Source of the DNA: Melioribacteraceae bacterium
Lineage (GTDB): Bacteria; Bacteroidota; Ignavibacteria; Ignavibacteriales; Melioribacteraceae
Assembly: GCA_021647785.1 (NCBI GenBank)
Contig: JAKIUC010000002.1
Coordinates: forward strand, 62,001-126,000
Direction of reading: 5' to 3'
DNA length: 64,000 nt
Positions 1-10,076 of the stretch are shown here, piece by piece (the stretch's first letter is position 1; each line of letters begins with the position of its first letter). The translations under genes were made by a program, and so were the position numbers. The notes below the pieces were generated by a model, which was not told the DNA's origin, did not search any database, and saw nothing but the letters and a program-made list of their open reading frames with translations.

Positions 1-1
1 T

Positions 2-286
2 ACAGATATCTACTCTATTTCCTTTGCACCCACTGATGGCTGGGTTGAATTGAAGCCTGGAGATAATATTAAATATCTACAAGCTATTAGAGGAAATACG
101 TATGTAATCAGGACTTGGGACAACCATTTTGCTAAAATCAGAATAAGTGAAATTTTTGCCGACCACATAGTGTTTGATTGGGCTTACCAAACTGCAGAAG
201 GTAATGTGGAACTAAAAATTAATAGAAATAATGGTGAGAGAGTTCTTCCAGAAAAAGTTAACGTTAATAGAAACATTATTAATTAA
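2..286 (+). CDS. C-terminal fragment of a probable secreted HmuY-like protein
   Basis: The reading frame is open to the left edge, so this is the last 94 residues of a longer gene; the internal TTG at 50 is not a convincing start. The fragment reads as beta-strand-rich, with the pattern TYVIRTWDNHFAKIRI followed by VFDWAYQTAEGNVEL. This resembles the C-terminal half of HmuY-type (heme-binding, outer-membrane or secreted) proteins common in Bacteroidota. The family is inferred from pattern only, and ligand residues cannot be judged without the N-terminus. A degenerate palindrome (295-317) and a strong terminator (349-378) follow, so transcription of this unit probably ends here. Confidence 0.45.
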   Translation, partial: TDIYSISFAPTDGWVELKPGDNIKYLQAIRGNTYVIRTWDNHFAKIRISEIFADHIVFDWAYQTAEGNVELKINRNNGERVLPEKVNVNRNIIN

Positions 287-294
287 GAAAAAGC

Positions 295-317
295 GTAGAG
301 ACATTTTGTGGAATGTC
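295..317. repeat. Degenerate half of a GTAGAGACATT palindrome
   Basis: GTAGAGACATTTTGTGGAAT then GTC. The inner GACATT/AATGTC arms pair, but the 3' outer arm is lost and replaced by AATTTTT, giving a weak terminator-like hairpin just after the stop codon. A second copy with the same layout lies at 43317-43338 after mraZ. Confidence 0.45.
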
Positions 318-348
318 AATTTTTGATATACAGGATTATCATTTTAGA

Positions 349-378
349 AAAATCCTCCAAAACAATGGAGGATTTTTT
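349..378 (+). terminator. Rho-independent terminator
   Basis: AAAATCCTCC (349-358) pairs perfectly with GGAGGATTTT (367-376) around an 8-nt loop and runs into six T. It separates the HmuY-like gene from the DUF4783 gene. Confidence 0.85.
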
Positions 379-431
379 CATTCAATAAAATACCATTCTC
401 TGATTTTCATCTCCATTTTAATTATTTTAAT

Positions 432-884
432 ATGCAAATTTCACTTAGAATGAAAAAATCTTTTTTAAAAATATTACCCCTTATTTTATTTTTCCTGATG
501 GGACTTTTTGGTTCTATTGTATATGGACAAAATTCCGATAATGAACAAATTGAAAATATATTTTCACATTTTGAAAGTGGAATTAAAACTGGGGCAGTAA
601 AGGAGTTCTCCGATTATTTATACACTGAAACATATATCAGTTTGGAAACAGGGGTAGCTGGTTACTTTAGTGCAAATCAATCGTTCTATATACTTAAAGA
701 TTTTTTGAGCCATTATAAACCAATTAATTTTAAGATAATAAAAATTAGTACTAATAATGAAAAACATTATGCTATCGGGAAATTAGTCTATAATAGGTCT
801 GGTGTTAAAGGGGAATCACAAGTTTTTGTTTCGCTTAAGCTGGAAAGTAAAAAATGGAAAATATATCAAATCACAATTAATTAG
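432..884 (+). CDS. DUF4783-like secreted protein (NTF2-like fold)
   Basis: This 150-residue protein starts at 432 or, perhaps better, at the internal ATG at 450, where a basic MKKSFLK is followed by a hydrophobic stretch ending near VYGQ, a typical signal peptide. The mature part, about 115 residues, begins with a helix (NEQIENIFSHFESGIKTGAV) and ends with strands ESQVFVSLKL and KKWKIYQITIN. This is the layout of DUF4783 proteins, small NTF2-like periplasmic proteins found widely in Bacteroidota with no established function. The stop codon lies 9 nt before the histidine kinase start, so the two are probably co-transcribed; a role linked to the kinase is only inference. Confidence 0.6.
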   Translation: MQISLRMKKSFLKILPLILFFLMGLFGSIVYGQNSDNEQIENIFSHFESGIKTGAVKEFSDYLYTETYISLETGVAGYFSANQSFYILKDFLSHYKPINFKIIKISTNNEKHYAIGKLVYNRSGVKGESQVFVSLKLESKKWKIYQITIN

Positions 885-893
885 AAGCTATTA

Positions 894-3800
894 GTGCAGA
901 GTTTATCAAAAAAATATTTGATTCTTACATTACTTGGAGTTTTTACAATACTCCTAATTGGAGTTCTATCACCAAAGATAGTTGAATCCTATTCGTCAAA
1001 CTGGAACAGCGAATTTGAGCAAATAAAAAGTAACATTACAGAGAGAGTTAGCGAAAAAATTTTTAATAAAGAGGAGACCATAACAAAACTTTCGAGTGAG
1101 ATAGTAAATCAAACGAGTGAGAGAAGCAATGTAAGCAGCATAGAATTCTTAGAGATAATTACATCCAATGTTTTTAAAAAAGTTTCAATAAATATTTTTA
1201 ATTCTGATAACAAACTAATTGGATGGAATAAAGATAGAGTAATTAATATCAAGAAATTAGAAGCTCTTAAAGAGGAACATTCGGGTGGCGGTGTTTTCTT
1301 CCTGAAAACACCATTAGTGATATATTTGGCGAAAATAGATTTCAGTAATAGTTATCTAATAATGAGTGCAATTCCAATCGAGAAAAGATATAGAATTTCA
1401 CAGTCAGATTTTGATGAGATAAGTCTTACAAAAGAGTTGAAAAATGAATTTGATGCTAATATTACTATTAAATATGATACATTAGAGAATTTTAATAATG
1501 GTATAAAAATTCGGAATAGTGCTGGGTCTCAAATAGGCTCGCTAATAATTGCAAATATTAGCAGAGATGCAGATGTTGCAAAACTTGCAAAAAATATTGA
1601 GTTAATTCAATCTATGTTTTTAATCTTAACTCTTTTCTTTCTCCTTTTATGGATTTATCAAAAAGTTAAAAATAAAGAAGAACTTATTAAACTAAGTTTT
1701 TTAATCTTGTCAATTTTATTTTTACGATTTCTTTTTTACTGGTTAAATCTTGTCGAATTATTAAACTTTTCCAATTTGGTAAATCCCATCTATTTTTCTT
1801 CCACTTTTGGAGATGGAATAACTAAGTCGCCTCTTGAATTATTTATTACAATAATAACTGTTCTCATAATTGTTTATAAACTTTATAAATACATAAACAA
1901 ACTATCAAAAAATAATTATTCGAATAGCAAAATAATTTTTGCTGCAATTTTATTCTCATCTCTTTCTGTGCTGTTGTACAACTCGTTTGCGTCAACTGTT
2001 AGAAGTGTAATATTCGATTCATCAATACTATACTTTAAGGATGCAGTTTTGTTTGGCAATTATCAAACATCGTTTATGTATCTAAATATTCTGCTTATTG
2101 GTTTGATAGCAGTGCTGTTCTCTATTTCTATTATCACATTTCTTGTTTCAGCTATTAGCAAAATTTCAAGTTATAGAAATAGTATAAACTTTATCCTGCT
2201 ATTTCTATTTGTTACTATAATTTTATTGATAGATGAAATTGTGTTTTTAAAAAGTTCGGTTTTTTTGGTAATCATATATTCTATTTTGGTTTTTTCAGTT
2301 ACTTATTATTGGGTTAATCTTAGAAGTGGAAAATATTCCGGCATTTTAATTCTTTTACTTTCAAGTTCAATTCTTTCAATCTCCTTTCTTAATTTTTTTA
2401 ATTCAGAATTAGAAAGGAATTCGCTTAGGAGAATTGCGAATGAATTAACCCGGTCTAATGTGGAACTTTACGAATATTATGTTGAAGACGCCCTAAGAGT
2501 AATCCAAAAAGAAGCAGAATTATTTGAAATGGTATCGGCAAAAGAGACCGACTTAAATGAAGTTGCATTTTCACTCTGGACAAAAACCGAACTCCCCTTT
2601 AGAACTCAGAGTTCAGTAGTAAATATAATTGATGTAAATAAAAATCTTTTGGGAAGTTTTAATTACAAATATAACGAGGAATTCCAGTGGAGATGGGGTG
2701 ATGAGCTAATTAAGAATGGGCATTTACCAAAATCTTTATATGACGTACAGAGTGCTGGGGTAAAAACTATCTCTGCAATTACGCCAATTATTAATGGTGA
2801 TTCTTTGGTGGGCTATGTAGAAGTAAATGTACGTCATGATGGATTTTGGTTTGACTTTGTGGAAGATGATAAAATACTTAGCACACTAAAACCAGCAGTA
2901 GAGATTTCAGTAAACCCCGATTTATTAAAAATATTTGAATTTAAAAATGGGGAACTCGTTAACTATTTTACAAATATTTTATTAACTGATGAGGAAGAGA
3001 GTTTACTAATTAATGCTGTGCTGGCATATGAGAAGGATGCATGGCTTAACATTCAAATTAATAATGAAAATAATATTTTTTATGTTAAAAATAGTTTAGA
3101 GAATGGTGATACCAAGACACTTGCAGTAGGTTTAAGCGACCAAGATATAACTTGGAATCTTTATGATTTTTTTAAAGTCTTTTTTATTCATAGCATTATG
3201 ATTTTAATTTTCATCCTATTTCTCGTATTCATAAATTTCAAAAAATGGAAAGATATCAGAATAAGTTTCAAAACTAAAATTCTATTTTCATTATTAATAG
3301 TTTCTATTATTCCAATAATTTTATTGGCTGTTTATTTTAAAGGTATCTCGGATGAAAAAAATAGTGATGCTGTAAATTATAAATTAGGCAAAAGGGCTGA
3401 TAGTGTTGAAGAGTATATAAATAATTACGTAAATGCTTCTACCCTAACAGAGAAGATGATTTTTGAAAAAGCTGTGCGAGACCTTGGAATTAGGTTCTCG
3501 TTATTTGAAGGAGAGGAACTGCTATTTAGCTCGGAAGGAAATTATTACTTGGCTGGAATTTTGCCGAAAATAATTAGTCCTTTAGCGTATCTAAGTTTAA
3601 ATAAGGATGGAGTTCGGGAAGTTATTATAAAAGAGAATTTTGAAAACATTTCATTTAATTCTCTTTACCATCGTGCTTTTATTGCAGGGAAAGAATACAC
3701 AATAAAAATAAGTGATGTTTTTAACAAGTTCCAGCTTCCCCTTACTGGCATTGAGTTAAATGTCTTTTTGTTTGGCACATATTCGTTAGCAATTATTTTA

Positions 3801-4655
3801 ATTATTATATTAAGTACTTTTCTTGCAAACCAAATATCGGCACCAATTGAAAAACTTACAAAAGCCACACGTTCTGTTAGCCATGGCGATATGGATATAC
3901 AAATTAAAAATATTGAAAGTGGTGAGATAAAAGAATTAATTGAGGGCTTCAATTTAATGGTGCGTGAACTAAAGAAAAACCAAGTTGAGTTAGCTGAGGT
4001 TGAACGTGAATCGGCTTGGCGTGAAATGGCAAAACAAGTTGCACATGAAATTAAAAACCCGTTAACTCCAATGAAATTGGCTGTTCAGCATTTAGTAATT
4101 GCTCATAAGGATAAAAGTGAAAAGTTCGATTCCATATTTGATAAAGTTACTAAAACAATAATTACACAAATAGATACATTGAAAAATATTGCATCTGAGT
4201 TTTCGAGCTTTGCAAAAATGCCAAGTATTAAATTAGAAGAAGTAGATCTTGTAAAGATAGCGAATGAAACTATTGATTTATTCATAGAAGAGAAATGTGG
4301 AATAAAAGTGGATGCTAGTGAAAGATCAATTATTTTAATGAGCGATAAAGAACAGACTCAGCGAATGTTTGTTAACCTTATAAGAAATGCAATTCAGGCT
4401 AACGCAAAAGAAATTAATATTTTAATTAGTCTATCCAAAGAAATTATCGGAATTGAAATAAATGATAATGGAGATGGGATAGATAAAGAAATTAAACTGA
4501 AAATATTTGATGAAAATTTTACAACAAAAGAGAGTGGTATGGGCTTGGGTTTAACACTTACTAAGCGGTTTCTTAATATGATTGGTGGTAAAATATCAGT
4601 TAGAGAAACCTCATCAAACGGAACAACACTATTTATTGAAATAGAAAATAAATAA
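894..4655 (+). CDS. Giant NtrY-like membrane sensor histidine kinase
   Basis: This 1253-residue protein starts at GTG 894. Reading left to right: an N-terminal transmembrane anchor (about 8-28), a first extracytoplasmic domain (about 30-240), a block of six to eight membrane segments (about 245-500), a second extracytoplasmic sensor region (about 510-755), further membrane segments flanking a third loop, then a HAMP linker. The catalytic core follows: the H-box has HEIKNPLTPMKLA with His1051 as the likely phosphorylated residue, the N-box NLIRNAIQAN begins at Asn1161, the D-box is DNGDGI (from Asp1191) and a GMGLGLTLT G-box follows. The HEIKNPLTP H-box is typical of NtrY-type kinases. The core looks intact. 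No response regulator lies in the window, so the output partner is unknown. The next gene starts immediately after its stop codon. Confidence 0.85.
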   Translation: MQSLSKKYLILTLLGVFTILLIGVLSPKIVESYSSNWNSEFEQIKSNITERVSEKIFNKEETITKLSSEIVNQTSERSNVSSIEFLEIITSNVFKKVSINIFNSDNKLIGWNKDRVINIKKLEALKEEHSGGGVFFLKTPLVIYLAKIDFSNSYLIMSAIPIEKRYRISQSDFDEISLTKELKNEFDANITIKYDTLENFNNGIKIRNSAGSQIGSLIIANISRDADVAKLAKNIELIQSMFLILTLFFLLLWIYQKVKNKEELIKLSFLILSILFLRFLFYWLNLVELLNFSNLVNPIYFSSTFGDGITKSPLELFITIITVLIIVYKLYKYINKLSKNNYSNSKIIFAAILFSSLSVLLYNSFASTVRSVIFDSSILYFKDAVLFGNYQTSFMYLNILLIGLIAVLFSISIITFLVSAISKISSYRNSINFILLFLFVTIILLIDEIVFLKSSVFLVIIYSILVFSVTYYWVNLRSGKYSGILILLLSSSILSISFLNFFNSELERNSLRRIANELTRSNVELYEYYVEDALRVIQKEAELFEMVSAKETDLNEVAFSLWTKTELPFRTQSSVVNIIDVNKNLLGSFNYKYNEEFQWRWGDELIKNGHLPKSLYDVQSAGVKTISAITPIINGDSLVGYVEVNVRHDGFWFDFVEDDKILSTLKPAVEISVNPDLLKIFEFKNGELVNYFTNILLTDEEESLLINAVLAYEKDAWLNIQINNENNIFYVKNSLENGDTKTLAVGLSDQDITWNLYDFFKVFFIHSIMILIFILFLVFINFKKWKDIRISFKTKILFSLLIVSIIPIILLAVYFKGISDEKNSDAVNYKLGKRADSVEEYINNYVNASTLTEKMIFEKAVRDLGIRFSLFEGEELLFSSEGNYYLAGILPKIISPLAYLSLNKDGVREVIIKENFENISFNSLYHRAFIAGKEYTIKISDVFNKFQLPLTGIELNVFLFGTYSLAIILIIILSTFLANQISAPIEKLTKATRSVSHGDMDIQIKNIESGEIKELIEGFNLMVRELKKNQVELAEVERESAWREMAKQVAHEIKNPLTPMKLAVQHLVIAHKDKSEKFDSIFDKVTKTIITQIDTLKNIASEFSSFAKMPSIKLEEVDLVKIANETIDLFIEEKCGIKVDASERSIILMSDKEQTQRMFVNLIRNAIQANAKEINILISLSKEIIGIEINDNGDGIDKEIKLKIFDENFTTKESGMGLGLTLTKRFLNMIGGKISVRETSSNGTTLFIEIENK

Positions 4656-7600
4656 ATGCCAAACTTAACTCCATATCAAAAAGAAGCACTAAATCATAGT
4701 AAGCACATTTCGCTTACGGCAAATGCTGGTTCAGGAAAAACATTTGTTCTTGCTCGCAGATTTTTATCAATTCTGTTGGAAGAAAATATTTCTTTAACCA
4801 ACATAGTTGCAATTACATTTACAGAAAAAGCGGCTTCGGAATTGTATAAAAAAATTGCAGATGAATTAGAGAGTAGAATTGAAACCGTTACCAACAAAGG
4901 GGATGAATACAAATTAATAAAACTAAGGCGAGAATTAGTCTCGGCAAAGATATCAACCATCCATTCGTTTTGCACAGAAATATTAAAAGAGTTTCCTACT
5001 GAAGCAAAGATTGATGCTAACTTTATTCCCATAGATCAAAGAGTTTCAAACGATTTAATAGTTGCCTCCATTGATGAAATTATTTCTAACTCACTTCGTA
5101 CTGAGGATGATTTTACAAAATATATTAAAAGCAACATTCGCCTATTTGGTTCCTCTGATACTTTTAAAAAGATTTTAAAGAGAATGATTAATGAACGAAG
5201 CACTCTGTTATACTTAAATAGTTCTCTCTATCAAAATGATGTTGGGCAAATAGCAAAAGCAATTGCTGATAAGTTTTCAAAATACTTTGAGGAAATATTT
5301 ACTGAAAGAACTAACGAAGTCATTGTTGCTATATATGAAATAAATGAAAGGGTTAAGTCAATTCAGAAAGATAATGAGATTGCTGAAAAAGTGAGCATGA
5401 TGTTGGCTGACTTGGACTTTGGAAAACGTCTTGTAAATTCTGTAAATGAAATGCATGAATTATTCTCGTTTCAACTGACTGCCAAGGGGGAAGTTAGGAC
5501 AGTAAGATACTTAACAAAAAAAATACGAGAGGGTTTGCATGTTGAAATTGAATCTATTGAAGAATTTTATAAAGAGTTCAAAATACTTAAGTTTACTGGA
5601 GAATATAAAAAAGCTGAATTAGAATTAGCAAAATTTGGGAAAGAAATTCTTATAGTTTGGGATTTGGTTTTAAAGAGATATACGCAGAAAAAATATCAAA
5701 AAGGTTATTTAGACTTTGAAGACTTGCTATTGTATTCAGAAAAAATTATTAAGAGAGATGATGTAAAAACATATCTATCGGAGCGGTACGAATATTTTAT
5801 GATAGATGAATATCAAGATACAAACGAAACTCAGTACAATATATTTATTCCAATATTAGATTACTTAAAAAGAGGCAATCTATTTATAGTGGGTGATGAG
5901 AAGCAGAGTATATATATGTTTCGTGGTGCCGACTTGCGAATCTTCAATAAAACAAAGGAGATTATTAGATCAACAAATAATGATGAAGGTTTACTGCAAT
6001 TACCGCACAGCTTTCGTTTGTCGCCAAAACTTACTCTCTTTACAAATAAAGTGTTTAGAGAGTTGTTCTCAAATCCGAAACTCTTATTTAATGAGGTCGA
6101 GTATAGTGAATTAATTTGTGCTCGGGGAAATAGTGATGAAGGGGAAATTGCATTTCTTCTTGATGATGGTTTAGACGAATCGGATAGTGAAAATGAATTA
6201 GTTGTTAAAAAAATTTTAGAACTTGTAAGTAAGGGTAAAGCAGAATATAAAGACATTGCAATATTAGCTCGGAAGAAAAAATCGTTTACAGAACTGGAAA
6301 CCGATCTATTAAAACTTGATATTCCCTATCGTATCTATGGTGGTAAAGGCTTTTATCAGCAACAAGAGATTTATGATATCTATAATTACTTGCTCTTTTT
6401 AATCAACCCAAATAGTGATGAATCTCTTGCAGCAATACTTCGCTCACCATTCTTTATGGTTTCTGATAGAAAGCTGTTTGAAATATCAAAAGAAAATGGA
6501 GATAGCTTTTGGGATAAATTTGTAAAACACTCGGAAAGTAAACCAGAAATTAAGGTTATAGTTGAGCAGCTACGCTCTGATATTCAAAAATCAAAAAGTT
6601 CTGAAATTTCACTTTTAATTAGAAACATTTTAACAGAGAGCGGTTATTTTGCAAAAACAAAAGCGAAAAGAAATGGGAATCAGATATTAGCAAACATCGA
6701 TAAATTAATTAGTACATCAATAAGTTTTATGAATAAAGGTTCGGTAACGCTTTATGATTTTGTGATTTATCTGAAAGAATTTATTCACAAAACTGAAGAT
6801 GAAAGTCAAGCTGCAATTGGGAGTGATGAAAATGTTGTAAAGCTTATGACTATCCATGCATCGAAAGGATTAGAGTTTCCCGTTGTGTTTCTAATTGATA
6901 CGAACAGCATGGGGATGAAAGACCAAATAAAAGCGAAGAGTGTAAGTATTGATAAGGAATTTGGAATACTTACTAAACTGCCAATTGATAATTATTTTGA
7001 AGAATATGTTTCGGCTCCTATTGTTGGTATTTACAATTTTATATCAGAGAAAAAAAGTATTGCTGAGTCTAAAAGGTTATTATACGTGGCTGTTACAAGA
7101 GCAGAAAATTATTTGTATATATCAGCAACTGCAAAGAGAAAAGCTGATGACTCTTTGAGTGTGCAGAAAGATTCTTTTCTTAGTCTGTTTCAAAAGAGTT
7201 TACAGATGGAGGATTTTAACAATACTCAGACAATTGCAGAGAATATAACTTTTATGTTAGAGGTTAATGATGAGTTTGTAAAATCGGGGGAGCTTGTTTC
7301 GCTTACTGTTCCAGTTATAAATTGCTTGGAGGAAGAAGAAAATAGTGAGACAAATACTTCTGAAAAAATGAAGGTTGAATATGACATTCAGATAAGCAGC
7401 ATTTCTGATTTACCGAAAAATGAAATTATCTCTGCAACAAAAATCTCCGTCTTTAATCAATGTCCGTTAAAATATCATTTAATTTATGACCTTGGCTATA
7501 CTGCACTCTATTATGATGGAAAAGAGAAGGATGAATCGTTTGACTTTACTCGCGAAGAGAGTGAGGGGAGTAATTCTAGTATCCCTGCAAATGTTAAAGG

Positions 7601-8207
7601 AAATATTGTTCACCAAATACTTGAAGAAGATGTACCCCATGAGAAACTTAATGATAGGATTGAGGAATTATTAGATACTATTCATGATAAATTATCGGAT
7701 GTGGATTTAGAGAATACTAAAAATATTATTTTTGACTTAATTGCTAACTATTATGCATCAGAGATTTATGGCAAACTTAAAGAGTATAAAACGTTTTATA
7801 ATGAATATGAAATTTATTTAAAGCAAAATGATTTTTATCTATATGGCATAATTGATAAATTAATTATTGATGGTGATATGGCAATAATTATTGATTACAA
7901 AACAGATAGTCTTCAAAAGTATTCTCCAAGTGAAAAATTAGAGAACTATAAATATCAACTTTTATTCTATTCTTTCTTGGTTAGTAAGCTGAACCCCAAA
8001 ATAAAAAGGATTAAAAGTATGTTGTTGTTTATAGAAGACCCTAATCAGGAGGCTTTTATTGATGTTACCCACGAAATGCTCCAAAAGTTTGAAACAGAAA
8101 TGCTTGATGGTATAAAATTGATGAGAGTTGAAAAGTATAATAATGAAAAATCTCATTGTAAAAGTTGTTATTTTTCAGATGATAAAAATAATTGTGTCGT
8201 AAAATAA
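4656..8207 (+). CDS. UvrD/RecB/AddA-like helicase-nuclease with PD-(D/E)XK domain
   Basis: This 1183-residue protein has an SF1A helicase core. Walker A is NAGSGKT (Lys28), Walker B is MIDEYQDTNETQ, motif III is GDEKQSIYMFRGAD, motif V is MTIHASKGLEF and motif VI is LLYVAVTRAENYLY. The C-terminal quarter carries a nuclease of the RecB/AddA type, with FNQCPLKYHL, then GIIDKLIIDG and IIIDYKTDS. The tail CKSCYFSDDKNNC, with the upstream Cys, gives a Cys-(CxxC)-Cys set like the iron-sulfur staple of AddB and Cas4. It probably resects double-strand DNA ends for recombination. No AddB or RecC partner is in the window. ATG directly follows the stop of the kinase, so translation may be coupled. Confidence 0.85.
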   Translation: MPNLTPYQKEALNHSKHISLTANAGSGKTFVLARRFLSILLEENISLTNIVAITFTEKAASELYKKIADELESRIETVTNKGDEYKLIKLRRELVSAKISTIHSFCTEILKEFPTEAKIDANFIPIDQRVSNDLIVASIDEIISNSLRTEDDFTKYIKSNIRLFGSSDTFKKILKRMINERSTLLYLNSSLYQNDVGQIAKAIADKFSKYFEEIFTERTNEVIVAIYEINERVKSIQKDNEIAEKVSMMLADLDFGKRLVNSVNEMHELFSFQLTAKGEVRTVRYLTKKIREGLHVEIESIEEFYKEFKILKFTGEYKKAELELAKFGKEILIVWDLVLKRYTQKKYQKGYLDFEDLLLYSEKIIKRDDVKTYLSERYEYFMIDEYQDTNETQYNIFIPILDYLKRGNLFIVGDEKQSIYMFRGADLRIFNKTKEIIRSTNNDEGLLQLPHSFRLSPKLTLFTNKVFRELFSNPKLLFNEVEYSELICARGNSDEGEIAFLLDDGLDESDSENELVVKKILELVSKGKAEYKDIAILARKKKSFTELETDLLKLDIPYRIYGGKGFYQQQEIYDIYNYLLFLINPNSDESLAAILRSPFFMVSDRKLFEISKENGDSFWDKFVKHSESKPEIKVIVEQLRSDIQKSKSSEISLLIRNILTESGYFAKTKAKRNGNQILANIDKLISTSISFMNKGSVTLYDFVIYLKEFIHKTEDESQAAIGSDENVVKLMTIHASKGLEFPVVFLIDTNSMGMKDQIKAKSVSIDKEFGILTKLPIDNYFEEYVSAPIVGIYNFISEKKSIAESKRLLYVAVTRAENYLYISATAKRKADDSLSVQKDSFLSLFQKSLQMEDFNNTQTIAENITFMLEVNDEFVKSGELVSLTVPVINCLEEEENSETNTSEKMKVEYDIQISSISDLPKNEIISATKISVFNQCPLKYHLIYDLGYTALYYDGKEKDESFDFTREESEGSNSSIPANVKGNIVHQILEEDVPHEKLNDRIEELLDTIHDKLSDVDLENTKNIIFDLIANYYASEIYGKLKEYKTFYNEYEIYLKQNDFYLYGIIDKLIIDGDMAIIIDYKTDSLQKYSPSEKLENYKYQLLFYSFLVSKLNPKIKRIKSMLLFIEDPNQEAFIDVTHEMLQKFETEMLDGIKLMRVEKYNNEKSHCKSCYFSDDKNNCVVK

Positions 8208-8226
8208 AATTTGGTAGGGTAAAATA

Positions 8227-10071
8227 TTGTTAGGTAATATTAAGAATAAAAAATGTTTTGAGACAGAGGAAAAAACTTCTGGATTGGTAAAAAGAGAAGA
8301 GATAAATAAAAAGTATAAATGGAATTTAAAAGATGTTTATTCTTCCGATGCAGAATGGGAAAACAAATTTAGTGAAGTAGAAAAGAAATCGAATGGAATA
8401 GTAACTTTCAAAGATACATTGGGCGACTCCTCCGAAAACTTATTGAGATGTATGAAATATGATGAAGAGATTGGTGTTGTATTAGACAGGCTACATCTTT
8501 ATGCTATGCTTGCCAAAGACTTAGATTTAGGTAATGAAAAGTATCAGGGGATGTATGATAGATTGATGATTCTTGCTTCAAAAATATCAGCTTCTTCCTC
8601 ATTTATTAAACCAGAAATTTTGGAAATTCCAGAAGATACATTAAGTGGTTTCATTAACAAGAATGAAAATTTGCATATTTATAAACAGCTAATTGATGAT
8701 TTACTAAGAACCAAAGCTCATACTCTTAATGCTGAGGAGGAAAAGATTTTAGCAAATGTTTCTCCTGCTTTGCAAGTTGCATCATCAGCTTTTGGGTTAC
8801 TTACAAATGCTGATCTTAAATTTCCAAAGATATTAGATGAGAGTGGGATAGAAATTGAAATTACGCATGGCAGATATAGTTCAGCTATGTACTCGTTAGA
8901 TAGAGAATATAGAAAGAGATTTTATAAAAATTATTACATTCCCTTTGTGGAACACAAAAATACTTTAGCTGCCCTATTTAGTGGCAATATTAAAGCAGAT
9001 TATTTTAATGCTCTTACACGCAAGTATAGCTCTAGTAGAGCCGCTGCACTTGATGCAAACAACATTCCCCTCTCAGTTTATGATAATTTGGTAAATTCCA
9101 TTAGCAGCAACTTAGAGCCTCTGCACAGATGGGCTAATATGAAGAAGAGTTATCTTAAACTAAAAACATTTCATGCTTATGATGCTTATGTTACTCTATT
9201 CCCATCTGTAAAGAAGAAATATACATACGAAGATGGAATTAAATTAGTCCTCAATTCAATTTCTCCTTTAGGGGAAGAGTATGTGAAAGATGTTAAGTAC
9301 GCTTTTGAAAATAGATGGATTGATGTTTACGAAACGAAAGCTAAACGAAGTGGTGCTTATTCCTCTGGAACTACATTCGGGGTTCATCCATACGTACTCC
9401 TAAATTGGAGTAATGAATTGAATGATGTTTTTACCCTAACCCACGAGATGGGGCATAATATGCACTCATTCTATACAGGAGAAAGCCAGCCATACCCTTA
9501 TGCTAACTACTCGATATTTGTTGCAGAAGTTGCTTCTACTGTAAATGAAGCACTGCTGTTGGATTATCTGATTGAAAATGCTAAAACTAAAGATGAGAAA
9601 TTATTTTTAATTGAAAAGCATATCAACAATATTGTAACAACTTTTTACCGACAAACTCTATTTGCGAAGTTTGAACAGATAGTGCATGAAAAAAATCAGA
9701 ATGGCGAAGCTCTAACTCCAGATGTACTATCAAAATTATATGGAGATTTACATTTGCAGTTTTGGGGTAACGGAATGACTTTAGATAAAGAGGAAACTTA
9801 TACGTGGGCAAGAGTACCTCATTTTTACTACAATTTTTATGTCTATCAATATGCTACAAGTTTTGCTGCCTCCGAGTCTTTATCAAACAAAATAAAATTG
9901 GATGGTAAAAAAGCGGTTGAGAAATATATCTCTTTTTTACATTCGGGAAGCTCTGATTATCCTATCGAGGTTTTAAAAAATGCTGGAATTGACATGACAA
10001 CATCAGAGCCAATTATTGCAGTTACAAAAAAAATGAATACTTTGTTGGATAAATTAGAAAAGTTAATTTGA
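8227..10071 (+). CDS. pepF: Oligoendopeptidase F (M3 family zinc peptidase)
   Basis: This 614-residue cytoplasmic metallopeptidase hydrolyses short peptides. The zinc site is LTHEMGHNMHS with HEMGH at residues 406-410, and the third ligand is probably Glu434 in FVAEVASTVNE. The N-terminal motif KYKWNLKDVYSSDAEW matches how PepF proteins begin. The TTG start at 8227 is supported by GGTAGGG about 8 nt upstream; there is no in-frame ATG near the N-terminus. Length is normal for PepF (about 600). It follows the helicase-nuclease by 19 nt in the same direction and converges on the next gene with almost no gap. Confidence 0.92.
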   Translation: MLGNIKNKKCFETEEKTSGLVKREEINKKYKWNLKDVYSSDAEWENKFSEVEKKSNGIVTFKDTLGDSSENLLRCMKYDEEIGVVLDRLHLYAMLAKDLDLGNEKYQGMYDRLMILASKISASSSFIKPEILEIPEDTLSGFINKNENLHIYKQLIDDLLRTKAHTLNAEEEKILANVSPALQVASSAFGLLTNADLKFPKILDESGIEIEITHGRYSSAMYSLDREYRKRFYKNYYIPFVEHKNTLAALFSGNIKADYFNALTRKYSSSRAAALDANNIPLSVYDNLVNSISSNLEPLHRWANMKKSYLKLKTFHAYDAYVTLFPSVKKKYTYEDGIKLVLNSISPLGEEYVKDVKYAFENRWIDVYETKAKRSGAYSSGTTFGVHPYVLLNWSNELNDVFTLTHEMGHNMHSFYTGESQPYPYANYSIFVAEVASTVNEALLLDYLIENAKTKDEKLFLIEKHINNIVTTFYRQTLFAKFEQIVHEKNQNGEALTPDVLSKLYGDLHLQFWGNGMTLDKEETYTWARVPHFYYNFYVYQYATSFAASESLSNKIKLDGKKAVEKYISFLHSGSSDYPIEVLKNAGIDMTTSEPIIAVTKKMNTLLDKLEKLI

Positions 10072-10076
10072 TAGAA

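Noticed and set aside
5861-6256. 131-residue minus-strand frame inside the helicase-nuclease gene
   Set aside because: Lies wholly within conserved helicase motifs on the plus strand.
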